DNA of 64,000 bases from Carettochelys insculpta (lineage: Eukaryota; Chordata; Testudines; Carettochelyidae), in assembly GCF_033958435.1 (NCBI RefSeq), contig NC_134137.1, positions 226,589,501-226,653,500 on the forward strand, given 5' to 3'. Position 1 is the stretch's first letter. Each line of letters opens with the position of its first letter. The position numbers and the translations under genes were made by a program. This document shows, piece after piece, positions 29,102-38,700 of this stretch. The notes beneath the pieces are model-generated. The model was not told where the DNA came from and made no database searches. It saw only the letters and a list, made by a program, of their open reading frames with translations.

Positions 29102-29797
29102 GGCTACGTCTACACGTGAAGTCTACATCCAAGTAGCCTATTTCGATGTGGCGACATCGAAATAGTCTATTTTGATGAATAACGTCTACACGTCCTCCAG
29201 GGCTGGCAACGTCGATGTTGAACATCGACGTTGTGCAGCACCACATCGAAATAGGCGCTGCGAGGGAATGTCTACACGCCAAAGTAGCACACATTGAAAT
29301 AAGGGTGCCAGGCACAGCTGCAGACAAGGTCACAGGGCAGACTCAACAGAAAGCCGCTCCCTTAAAGGACCCCTCCCAGACACAGTTGCACTAAACAACA
29401 CAAGATCCACAGAGCCGACAACTGGTTGCAGACCCTGTGCATGCAGCATGGATCCTCAGCTGCAGCAGCAGCAGCCAGAAGCCCTGGGCTAAGGGCTGCT
29501 GCCCACGGTGACCATAGAGCCCCGCAGGGGCTGGAGAGAGAGCGTCTCTCAACCCCTCAGCTGATGGCCGCCATGGCGGACCCTGCTATTTCGAAGTGGC
29601 GGGATGCGCAACGACTACACGGTCCCTACTTCGACATTCAACTTTGAAGTAGGGTGCTATTCCCATCCCCTCATGGGGTTAGCGGCTTCGACGTCTCACC
29701 GCCTAACGTTGATGTAGCCAACACGTGTAGCCGTGACGGGCGCTATTTCAAAGTTAGTGCCGCTACTTCGAAGTAGCGTGCACGTGTAGACACGGCT
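29102..29797. mobile_element. 696-bp MITE, inverted copy of 14956-15643
   Basis: Reads as the reverse complement of the MITE at 14956-15643 along its whole length, including the central 'ccctgggctaagggctgctg' and the ends 'ggctacgtctacacgtgaag' and 'cttcgaagtagcgtgcacgt'. Flanking TAA at 29099-29101 and 29798-29800 gives a 3-bp target duplication. No transposase. The open frame at 29426-29647 is a by-product of its GC-rich core. Confidence 0.78.
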
Positions 29798-29810
29798 TAA
29801 GACTTAAAAA

Positions 29811-31357
29811 TAGGGTGACTGTCTGTCCCGTTTTTGGTGGGACAGCCTCACATTTCAAGTGCCAAAAAAGCATCCTGTCTTATTTTACCAGAGAGGCTAA
29901 TTGCTCCATATTCAGTGCCCTGCTGGCACGCAGGCGCAGCTGCTGGCTGGAGAATACGTGCTCTCTGGCCACACCAGAGGGAGCCAGCTGGGGTCCTGCA
30001 GAGGTCTGTTGGGTCACAGAGGCAGGGGGTGCTGGCTTCCTATTCCTTCCCAGCTCCCGAAACCGGGGAGAAGCCGGGAGTCCAGCCCCACTGCGCTGGC
30101 AGGGGAGGCAGAGGGTCTCAGGCACTCCAGAGCACTGGCTTGTGGGGACAGGGTGCATCAGTTGCTTTCTGCAGCTCTGCGCCACCTATGAAGAAAGGCT
30201 GAAAGAATTGGGCTTGTTTAGTTTGGAAAAGAGAAGATTGAGGGGGGACATGATAGCAGTTTTCAGGTATCTAAAAGGGTGTCATAAGGCAGAGGGAGGG
30301 AACATGTTCTTCCTTGCCTCTGAGGATAGAACAAGAGACAGTGGACTTAAATTGCAGCAGGGGAGGTTCAGGTTGGACATTAGGAGAAAGTTCCTAACTG
30401 TCAGGGTGATCAAGCACTGGAACAAGTTGCCAAGGGAGGTGGTAGAATCTCCATCACTGGAGATATTTAAGAAGAGGTTAGATAGATGGCTTTCAGGGAT
30501 GGTCTAGAAAGTGCTTGGTCCTGCCATGAGGGCAGGGGGCTGGACTCGATGGCCTCTCGAGGTCCCTTCCAGTCCTACTCTTCTATGATTCTATGATCAG
30601 CCCCATGAGCTGCTCAGGGCTCGGGAAGACCAGTGCCCAGCCCGACACAGAGCTAGGGCCACGCGCTACCCGGGTGTCCCTAAAGCCAGGGTGCCCAGGG
30701 CTCCGCACATGTGCCCTGCCGGAGCCAGGGCCTCTCTCACGTGGGCAGCTGTGGGGTGTGACATGCCCAGCCCAGCCCAGACTGGCTCACCCTGCACATG
30801 GGCAGCAGGCAGCTCTGCCCTGGGCACAGTGCCCCGCTGAACTGCCAAGCTCCTGGAGGCCAACAGGGGTACCTGGACCCCAAAGCCTGTGGGCTGTGCG
30901 TCGGGGTGGTACAGGCAAAAGTGGCAGAGCTCTGGGCCTGGCTGATGGGGCTGGGGGTCAGTACAGGTCTCTCCTCTGGGCTCTGGTGGGTCTGCTAGGG
31001 TACCAGCACCCCCTCCCCTCCACCAGCACCCCAACGTGGGACCACTCTTTCTGGGCAGGGCAGTGCTGCCTTGAGCTTCCCGGGAGCAGTGATGTGTCCC
31101 TGCCCCACCCATGTGCTCTGGGCAACCCCATGGAATCTGGCCCTTGGAGCACACAGTGAGTGCCCCTCATTTGGCTGGTATCCCTTGGCTTCTCCCAGCC
31201 CCTGGGGAGCAGCTGCTCATGGGCCTCTCCCTGCTGCGCTCTGGCCCCCTGCCCACTCCCCCATCTGCAGCTCAGGCTGGTCGAACAGCTGGGGAGCCAC
31301 CTTCCACCCTCATAGCTCTGTATCCTGTATTTGGGATATGGAGATATGGTCACCCTA
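29811..31357. mobile_element. hAT-type element with nested CR1
   Basis: Inverted ends TAGGGTGACT and, reversed, TAGGGTGACC. The flanks CTTAAAAA (29803-29810) and CTTACAGA (31358-31365) agree at 6 of 8 positions, as for an old hAT duplication. Left subterminal 'gtctgtcccgtttttggtgg' and right 'ctgtatttgggatatgg' match the ends of 17871-18494 in reverse orientation, so the two belong to one family. The core is G+C-rich and differs in content from the other copy. A CR1 3' end is inserted at about 30182-30598. No transposase frame was found. Confidence 0.72.
30182..30598 (+). mobile_element. CR1 LINE 3' end, nested
   Basis: The frame encodes the end of CR1 ORF2: '[20 protein letters not shown]', '[11 protein letters not shown]' and '[20 protein letters not shown]'. 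It is followed by the characteristic untranslated end 'gactcgatggcctctcgagg' and the 8-bp tail repeat 'ttctatgattctatgat'. It is strongly 5'-truncated, as most CR1 copies are, and lies inside the hAT element at 29811-31357. Very similar sequence ends the CR1 copy at 48350-50612. Confidence 0.9.
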
Positions 31358-31365
31358 CTTACAGA

Positions 31366-32391
31366 TATCATTTAACTATTAAACAGCAAAATTCCCCTGG
31401 TGGTTGTCAAGTAAGGGGAAGGTTGGTTCATGGGACAGTGAGTTTGCACTAGTTACACTTCTTCCATGTTCTGCCTCTGTCCCTAGCATGTGGAGGTTGG
31501 AGTTGAGCTACAAGCCCACCTCACCCACTGGGTCTGAGCTGGGGGTTGCCCGAGCTACAATATCTATGCTGCTATTTTAGCATGGTAGCATTAACTAGCC
31601 TAGCATACATCTGTCTCCCCAGGGTGGAAGGCTCACTCCCCGCTGTACTGTGGACACATTTTGTATGTTGTTAACCCCACATTCATAGTAGTGGTCCCAC
31701 TGTTTGCATCTGTACTGGTCACATGAGCAAGTCAAACAGCATCTGGCCCTCATACTAGGGCTGTTGTAGCAGAAATATGGCTAAGGATGATGGGACACAA
31801 AGACCTCATTTCAAGCGCTTGTAACATTCCAGAGATGTTACCATTTGATCTGACTTTTCTGGTCAGTGGATTTGGAAAGGCAGTTAATTCGTACATTTTC
31901 CGTGAGTTATTTTGTGTTGCTTGCTGATTTGCTATGATTGCAAGTGGGTGATCGCTCAAGCTCAAAACATTTGGAAGCAACATACTACAAATGTGTGCTA
32001 AGTGAATCCCTTGCAGATTATAGACCTGCAGAGCACTGACTTAGCTCTTGGACCTCTCCTTTTCAAAATTTCATATTTGTAGGTTTAGCATCTCAAACTT
32101 AAATTGAAGTAAGATTCCCACCCCAAATGTATCTTAGTTTTCCATGGAAACATGGTGTGTCCACACTAGATATCAGAGATGCTTACACATATAGAAAGAT
32201 GCCACACCAATCTCTAGCTATGTTTACAAAATGATTTACTACACCAATTACCAGCTTTACTTCATAATACCAATGAGCTTGCGATATTGCAGTGTACATC
32301 CTCTTTAGATTATTTACGGATTAAAAACACACCTGGCCATTCTGTGTTCCAGGTTATATTATTTGCATATAGTGCTTCAGGTGTACTGAGG
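31366..32391. other. Intron sequence, mostly unassigned
   Basis: A MITE-like relic is suspected at about 31500-31660 ('tagcatggtagcattaacta'), related to 4870-5140. The remainder is AT-rich with no exon or repeat I can name. Confidence 0.4.
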
Positions 32392-33166
32392 GTGAGGCCT
32401 CGCCTACACGATTATTTAAGTTGATATAATTTGTCACTCAGGTATGAAAAAGCCACACCCTGGTGAATGACATAAGTTACATAGACTTAAAGTGATATTT
32501 ATAGCACACTGTCCATGTCTACACTTAGGAAAAAACTTTGAAATGGCCATGCCAATGGGCGAATTGAAGAATACTAATGAGGTGCTGAAATGAATATTCA
32601 GTGCCTCATTAGCATGCTGCCAGCCACAGCACTTTGAAAGTGCTGCGTTTCGCTCGTGTGTGGGGCTCGTCTACACAGGGGGTCTTTTTCAAAAGGACCC
32701 TGCAAATGTCAAAATCCCCTTATTCCTATAATACCAATTTTGCACATCTGGAGAAGAAGCATTACATCACCAGGACCTCTACTGCCCGTTGACATAATTA
32801 CTCCCCTCAATTACTGCCCTATAGGAATAAGGGTATTTCGATGTTTGCAGGGTCCTTTTGAAAATGACCCCCTTGTAGACAAGCCGCGCGCCAGTGAAAT
32901 GTGGCACTTTCGAAGTGCTGTGGCCAGCAGCATGCTAATGAGGTGCTGAATATGGCCATTTTGAAGTTTTTCCTAAGTGCAGATGTAGCCACTATGTCAG
33001 GGGACACATTTTCCTGTGAACACAGCTTCCACCTCTCATTGGCGGGGAGTAGTTATGTCAACGGGCAGTAGAGATCCTGGTGATGTAATGTTTCTTCTCC
33101 AGATGTGCAAAATTGTTTGTGCTGTTTCCACGTATTTAGGACAGTAGTGAAGACAAGCCCTGAGTA
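32392..33166. mobile_element. Outer MITE, split by another MITE
   Basis: Loosely inverted ends: 'gaggcctcgcctacacgatt' at the left and 'gtagtgaagacaagccctga' at the right. The second MITE (32511-32990) separates the outer parts 32392-32510 and 32991-33166. Duplications at the outer ends are not clear, so the limits are approximate. Confidence 0.45.
32511..32990. mobile_element. 480-bp hairpin MITE with captured centre
   Basis: Long inverted arms run from 'catgtctacacttaggaaaa' at the left and 'tttttcctaagtgcagatgt' at the right inward to 'ccttattcctata' / 'tataggaataagg'. The flanks share ACT (32508-32510 and 32991-32993), a 3-bp duplication like that of the 690-bp MITEs. The centre (about 32735-32817) is not part of the palindrome: it is an inverted copy of outer-element sequence at 33044-33114. 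Confidence 0.65.
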
Positions 33167-33218
33167 ACTGCTAATGTACTGTAGACTGTAAGTCTATCCT
33201 TTTGAAATACAAAATACA

Positions 33219-36200
33219 GAATCACAGAATCACAGGGCTGGAAGGGACCTCAGGAGGTCATCTAGTTAGCCCCCTGCTTCAAGCAGGATCAACCCCTACT
33301 AAGTCATCCCAGCCAGGACCTTGTCCAGCTGGGACTTAAAAACCTCGAGGGATGGAGAATCCACCACCTCTCTAGGCAACGCATTCCAATGCTTCACCAC
33401 CCACCTGGTGAAGTAGTTTTTCCTAATAGCTAACCTACACCTTTCCCTCTTCAACTTCTGACCATTACTCCTTGTTCTACCATCTGTCACCACTGAGAAC
33501 AGTTTTTCGCCCTCCTTTTCAGAGCTCCCCTTCAGGAAGTTGAAGGCTGCTATTAAATCACCTCTAAGTCTTCTCTTCTGTAAACTAAACAAGCCCAAAT
33601 CCCTCAGCCTATCCTCACAGGTCTTGTGCTCCAGACCCTTAATCATTTTTGTTGCCCTTCACTGAACCTGCTCTAGCAAATCCACATCCTTTTTATACTG
33701 GGGGGCCCAAAACTGGACACAATATTCCAGATGTGGCCTCACCAGTGCCGAATAAAGAGGAATAACTACTTCTCTAGATCTGCTCGAAATGCTCCTCCTA
33801 ATGCACCCAATATGCCGTTAGCTTTCTTGGCTACAAGGGCACACTGTTTACTCATATCCAGCCTTTCATCCACCATAACCCCTAGGTCCCTTTCCATCAT
33901 ACTGCTGCTGAGCCAGTCGGTCCCCAGGCTGTAACAATGTTTGGGATTCTTCCGCCCCAGGTGCAGGACTCTACACTTCTCCGTATTGAACCGTATCAGA
34001 TTTCTTTTGGCCCAGTCCTCCAATTTATCCAGGTCCCTTTGGATTCTCTCTCTACCCTCCAACGTATCTACCTCTTCCCCTAGTTTTGTGTCATCCGCAA
34101 ACTTGCTGAGGGTGCAATCCAGTCCCTGATCCAGGTCATTAATAAAGATGTTGAATAACACCAGCCCCAGAACTGAGCCTAGCGGCACTCCGCTTGAAAC
34201 AGACCACCATCCAGATAGTGAGCCATTGACCACTACCTGTTGGGCCCGACCATCAATCCAGCTTTCTATCCATCTTATAGTCCAAGGATCCAATCCATAT
34301 TTCCTTAACTTATGGACAAGAATGTTGTGGGAGACTGTTAGCCAGTGGCCGGGTAATGTGCGGTGAGGTACTCCCCTGGGTCCTAAGCAACCCAGTTTTT
34401 TTTACTGTTAGAGCAGGCAGCTCCTAGCACTCTCACCCACGGCCAGGCTGTAGTAACCAGACGGTTAAAGTTCTTTTGTTGTGCCAGCTGTGTTGCAGTA
34501 ACAAAAGGGTTAACAAAATGGTTAGGCTTGGATCTTAACTAGTTACAAGTTTATTAAGCTACAGTTATAAGTGTAAGGTTACAAAAGGCTATTGTTTACT
34601 TCTTATATGCTAGCAAAGTACAGGTGTTAACAAGTTACGTTACAATCCAATACAAAGATATCTGTTACCATCTAACACAATATCTTGACACTTGTTACAG
34701 AGCTCTAATTCTTTAGCTGTGCACAAAAAAAAAAAACGGAGACCTAGCATGGGTGTATCTTACCCTCTCTGCGTCTCTCGATACCAGCGTAGACAAGCTG
34801 GATCGGTCACTCAATTCCGCGGAAAGACGAATACGAGGTTGGGCGTCCCCAGCTGTGGACCTCGGGAGGCAATCACCTGACCCGACCAGCAGGTAGTTGG
34901 TGGAATGCACTCAAAGTTAGAGTTCTGCTGGACCCACCTTTTATACCCCTTTTGGGTTATGTATTCTCTTTCTTATCTATGGTGCCAGATCATACTGGTC
35001 TGTCTTTGTGATGCCAGTTTGTTACACGGGCATTTCTTACTTAGTTTGCACTTGTAAGACAAGAGATAAGCAATTTAGGAGTACAGGACATTCTTTTGTG
35101 TGGGTGGGGCACTTCCCCTTCTGGGTGATTGTGTGGTCATCATATCCATCAATGCCAGCTGGGGTGATTTCTGAGGGTCCCCCCCCCCCCTTGTTGACAG
35201 TCTGGCCTGTTAGCCTTCCATCTCTACTTTCTGCTTCTCAGGGTCACGATAAGCTAGCATATCTGGGCCTCAATGAGGGCATCAAAGACTGTGCTGTCAG
35301 CAGCCATTTCCGTGCCCTGTGTGCTCTTTGGTGGGGGGGGCAGCGAGCAAGCTGGCTTGTAAGGGGGAGACTTTGTCTGGCTACAGAGACCGTATCAAAA
35401 GCCTTGCTGAAGTCAAGGTATATCACATCCACTGACTTCCCCATGTCCACAGAACTTGTTACCTCATCACAGAAGCTAATCAGATTGGTCAGGGAGGACT
35501 TGCCCCTGGTGAATCCATGTTAGCTACTTTTGATCACTTTCCCCTCTTCCAAGTGCTTCAAAATGGATTCCTTGAGGATTCCCTCCATTATTTTCCCTGG
35601 GATTGAGGTAAGGCTGACGGGTCTATAGTTCCCTGGATTGTCCTCCTTTCCTTTTTTAAAGATGGGCACTACGTTTGCCTTCTTCCAGTCATCGGGTATC
35701 TCCCCCAATCTCCAAGAGTCTTCAAGGATAATGGCCAAAGGTTCAGCAATGACCTCTGCCAATTCCCTCAGTACCCTGGGGTGCATTAAATCCAGACCCA
35801 TGGACTTTTGCACATCTAGTCTTTCTAGATTGCTCAGAACTTGTTTCTTCCCCACAGATGGCTGCCCTCCACCTTCCCATACTGCACCATCTAGGACAGT
35901 CATGGGGAAGTTGACTTTGTCTGTGAAGACTGAAGCAAAAAAAGCATTGAGTACTTCAGCTTTTCCTGCATCATCTGTCATCATCTGTTACCTCCCTCAT
36001 CCAGTAATGGCCACACACCTTTTCTGATAACCTGTTTATTGTTCACATGCCTGTAGAAACCCTTCTTGTTACTCTTCACGTCCCTTGCCAGCTGCAGTTC
36101 CAATTGTGCTTTTGCTTTCCTGATTACTGCCCGGCATTCTCCAGCCATATGTTTATACTCCTCCTTAGTCAACTGTCCACGTTTCCATTTCTTGTATGCA

Positions 36201-37278
36201 TCCTTTTTGAATTTAAGCTGACTAAGGATTTCCCTGTTAAGCCAAGCTGGTTGCTTACCATGTTTGCATTTCTTCCTACGCAGCAGGATTGTTTGTTCTG
36301 TGCCTTCAGTAAGACTTCTTTAAAATACTTCCAGTTCTCTTCAACTCTTTTCCCCTTCATCTTCGTTTCCCAAGGGATCCTGCTTATCTGGTCTCTTAGG
36401 GAGTCAGTCTGCTCTTCTGAAATCAAGGGTCTGTATGTTGCTGCTCACCCTTCTTCCTTTCATCCAGATCCTGAAATCTACAGTCTCATGGTCCCTGCAG
36501 CCCAGGTTGCCTCCCACTTCTATTTCTTCTACTAGTTCTTCCCTGTTTGTGAGCAGCAGGTCAAGTTGCTCACGGCCCATGGTCGGTTCCTTCAGCACTT
36601 GTACCAAGAAGTTATCCCCAGCATTCTCCAAAAACTTCCTGGATTGTCTGTGTGCTGCTGTACTGGTCTCCCAACAAATGTCTGGATGATTAAAGTCTCC
36701 CATGAGAACCAGGGCCTGTGATTTGGAAGCTTCACTAAGGTGCCTGAAGAAAGCCTCATCTATCTCCTTTCCCTGATCTGGCGGTCCATAACAGACACCA
36801 ACTACAACATCACCTCTGTTACTTCCACCTCTAAGCTTAACCCAAAGACACTCAACTGGATTTTCTCCTTCCTCATACTGGAGCTCTGAGCAATCATACT
36901 GCTCCCTCACATAGAGCTTAACTCCTCCTCCTTTTCTCCCGTCTGTCCTTCCTAAACAATTTATAACCTTCCATGACCGTGCTCCAGTTATGTGAATCGT
37001 CCCACCAAGTCTCCGTTATTCCATCCACCTCATACTTGTGTGACTGTGCCAGGGCCTCTAATTCTTCCTCTTTGTTCCCCAGGCTTCTGGCATTAGTGTA
37101 CAAGCATCTTAGAGAAGGGGCCGATTGGCCCACTTTTTCCTCTTCACCCAGGAAACCCTCTTGATTGTTCCCTCCTCCTTCCCCACTTACCTCCGGGCTT
37201 GTGTCACCTTCCCCCGACAAACCTAGTTTAAAGCCCTCCTCACTAGGCTTGCAAGCCTGTCCGCAAAGATGCTCTTTC
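33219..37278 (-). mobile_element. CR1 LINE, long inverted copy
   Basis: On the minus strand ORF2 runs in order. The endonuclease start is at about 37150-36930 ('LYTNARSLGNKEEELEAL'), the endonuclease end at 36910-36404 ('VLMGDFNHPDICWE'), a linker follows, and the RT spans 35984-33766 ('KKGKEDNPGNYRPVSLTS', '[13 protein letters not shown]', 'LFNIFINDL', 'FADDTKLG'). The C-terminus is at 33646-33299 ('HWNALPREVVDSPSLEVFKS'). The 3' end carries the CR1 octamer tail ('gattctgtgattctgt' on the minus strand) at 33219-33240. ORF1 is missing. Frame changes around 36170-36430 and 36910 and the LTR insertion at 34336-35385 make it inactive. The 5' end lies about 80 bases before the host splice acceptor at 37358. 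Confidence 0.92.
34336..35385 (-). repeat. Solo LTR (1,050 bp) inside CR1
   Basis: The insert begins TGTTAGCC and ends GGCTACA, a short inverted TG...CA terminus. It is flanked by exact GAGAC repeats (34331-34335 and 35386-35390), a 5-bp target duplication. CR1 sequence continues on both sides without loss. On the minus strand a TATAAAA box (34939-34945) precedes an AATAAA signal (34550-34555), so the LTR points to the minus strand. No internal viral genes are present: this is the product of LTR-LTR recombination of an endogenous retrovirus or other LTR element. The class cannot be told from the LTR alone. Confidence 0.85.
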
Positions 37279-37358
37279 CTCTTTTTTGAATTGATTTGAA
37301 ACTCAGTGAATTACCATAGGATTTTTGCATTAAATACCTTTTGTTTCATTTGTCTTAG

Positions 37359-37387
37359 GAGGTGAATAAAGCAGAAGTGAAAGAATG
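37359..37387 (+). CDS. CFAP91: Last coding exon of host gene (probable CFAP91)
   Basis: After a TTTGTCTTAG acceptor, the G left from 28362 plus GA gives Gly, then Gly-Glu and the stop TAA at 37367-37369. A GTGAGT donor at 37388 follows, so the stop would lie in an internal 29-nt exon and the 3' UTR would continue in another exon. The exon is very short and could be mis-chosen. In its favour are the correct phase, a pyrimidine-rich acceptor and a consensus donor. Alternatives are a longer terminal exon running past 37388, or a different final exon elsewhere. Confidence 0.5.
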
Positions 37388-38524
37388 GTGAGTGAATATA
37401 TTAAATATGTATATATTCCTGTGAGCCATAAGTCAAATGGGAGCTTTGGAAAGGAAACAAAACACACAAAGTCATGTGACTACATATAGAAATAATTACT
37501 AGTCTGCAGGTGCTATGCTGGTCAAAAGGCTACCTTCATTTTATTGCAGAATCAGGGGATTCAGAGTAGGTCAATGAGAATGATTAAAGGAAGGCAAGGA
37601 AATATTATCTTATGAAGTAAGATGGAAAAGATCAAGATTTACCTTAGAAAGAAGATGAGAAAGAGAGGACATGATAAAATATACATAAAATAATCACTTG
37701 TCTAGAGAAGATAAAGCAGGAGTTTCTGTTTTCCCTTTCTCATAAAGTGAACAGACAGTCAAAGGAATTTGAAAGTAGCAAATGCAAAGCTGATTTTGGA
37801 AAAAAAAAAACTTTTCTTGAAACACAGATTTAGAGCATGGAACTCACTAACACAGGTTGTCTTTGAAGTTAAGGGCTGAGCAAGAGTCAAAGAGGGTTTG
37901 GACACTTACTTGGCTAATAAAACTAGTCAGACTTTCAAAAGTTAGTTTTAAATAAAAATGTACAAGAAGATGAACCCTGTTTGACTCAGTCCCTAACTGC
38001 CAGGGATTAGGGTGAGGCCCTCGTGAAGGGCAGACTACCCCACATCTCTCTGCAGTAGTGTTTCCTTCTCCCTCCTTTGAATTGTCTGGTGCTGATCCCT
38101 GTCAGACAGGAGGCTGGAGTAGATAGATCTTGGGTATGATCCAGTCTCACAATTCTTGTTCCTAAAGTCACGTCTTGAAATAAACATGATGCCTACATTT
38201 ATTTCAGTGGGTGATACGGTTTTTAATGGACAAAGCATTTAAGAACTTGTTCTGATCATCAAGGCAGCCTCTTGTACGCTACCCTAAGTATATGCATGAG
38301 GGGTAGAGTCCATGGATGTAACAACACTAATCTTTAAACATCCTGACCGTAGTGGTGTTTTAAAGAGATGTTATCAGGGTGGTGGAGCATTTTGAACTGA
38401 TGATTGTGTGTCATGTAAGCTAGCTCTATGACAGGCTTTGTGGTGAAAATGTTTTATTGATAGAGATTCCACTTCCAGTATATTAGAAATTACTTTCAAT
38501 TGTCATGTGTGGTTTCTTTGTCAG
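37388..38524. other. Possible final host intron
   Basis: Lies between the GTGAGT donor and a possible TTTCTTTGTCAG acceptor. Most of it is the CR1/L3-like repeat listed at 37530-38170. Confidence 0.35.
37530..38170 (+). repeat. Old CR1/L3-like LINE 3' region
   Basis: Decayed but ordered: 'aatgagaatgattaaagg', 'gaactcactaacacaggttg', then 'gggtgaggccctcgtgaagg' and the end 'tgggtatgatccagtctcac'. That end corresponds to the 'ggtctgacccagtatggc' type close of reptile CR1/L3 elements. No frame survives. Confidence 0.55.
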
Positions 38525-38700
38525 ACTTGGCTAAATGTACTTTGAAGAAGAAAAGTGGTTCAGCGACAAAGAGCATGAGAAAGTTCCATTCCTCCACCTA
38601 GCAAAGAAAGAGGAGTCTTTGGGGATGATTTTTGTAGCTGAAATATGCATAATGGATTTTTCCAGTCTGCAGGAATAAAGATTGGGAACATTCTCTCATT
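38525..38700 (+). other. CFAP91: Candidate 3' UTR exon and poly(A) signal
   Basis: An acceptor-like TTTCTTTGTCAG ends at 38524, and AATAAA is at 38674-38679 with a T-rich stretch downstream (about 38690-38715). If the donor at 37388 is used, this would be the terminal non-coding exon of the host gene. Only RNA evidence could confirm it. Confidence 0.3.

Noticed and set aside
29426..29647. Open frame with an Ala-rich start inside the MITE
   Set aside because: It lies wholly within a terminal-inverted-repeat element that recurs inverted at 14956-15643. The frame results from a GC-rich core, not from a gene.
30593..31159. 188-codon open frame with antisense partner
   Set aside because: It lies inside the hAT element core downstream of a nested CR1. 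Pro/Gly-rich with no conserved motif.
34336..35385. Full endogenous retrovirus
   Set aside because: Only one LTR lies between the matching GAGAC duplications, with no gag, pol or env sequence.
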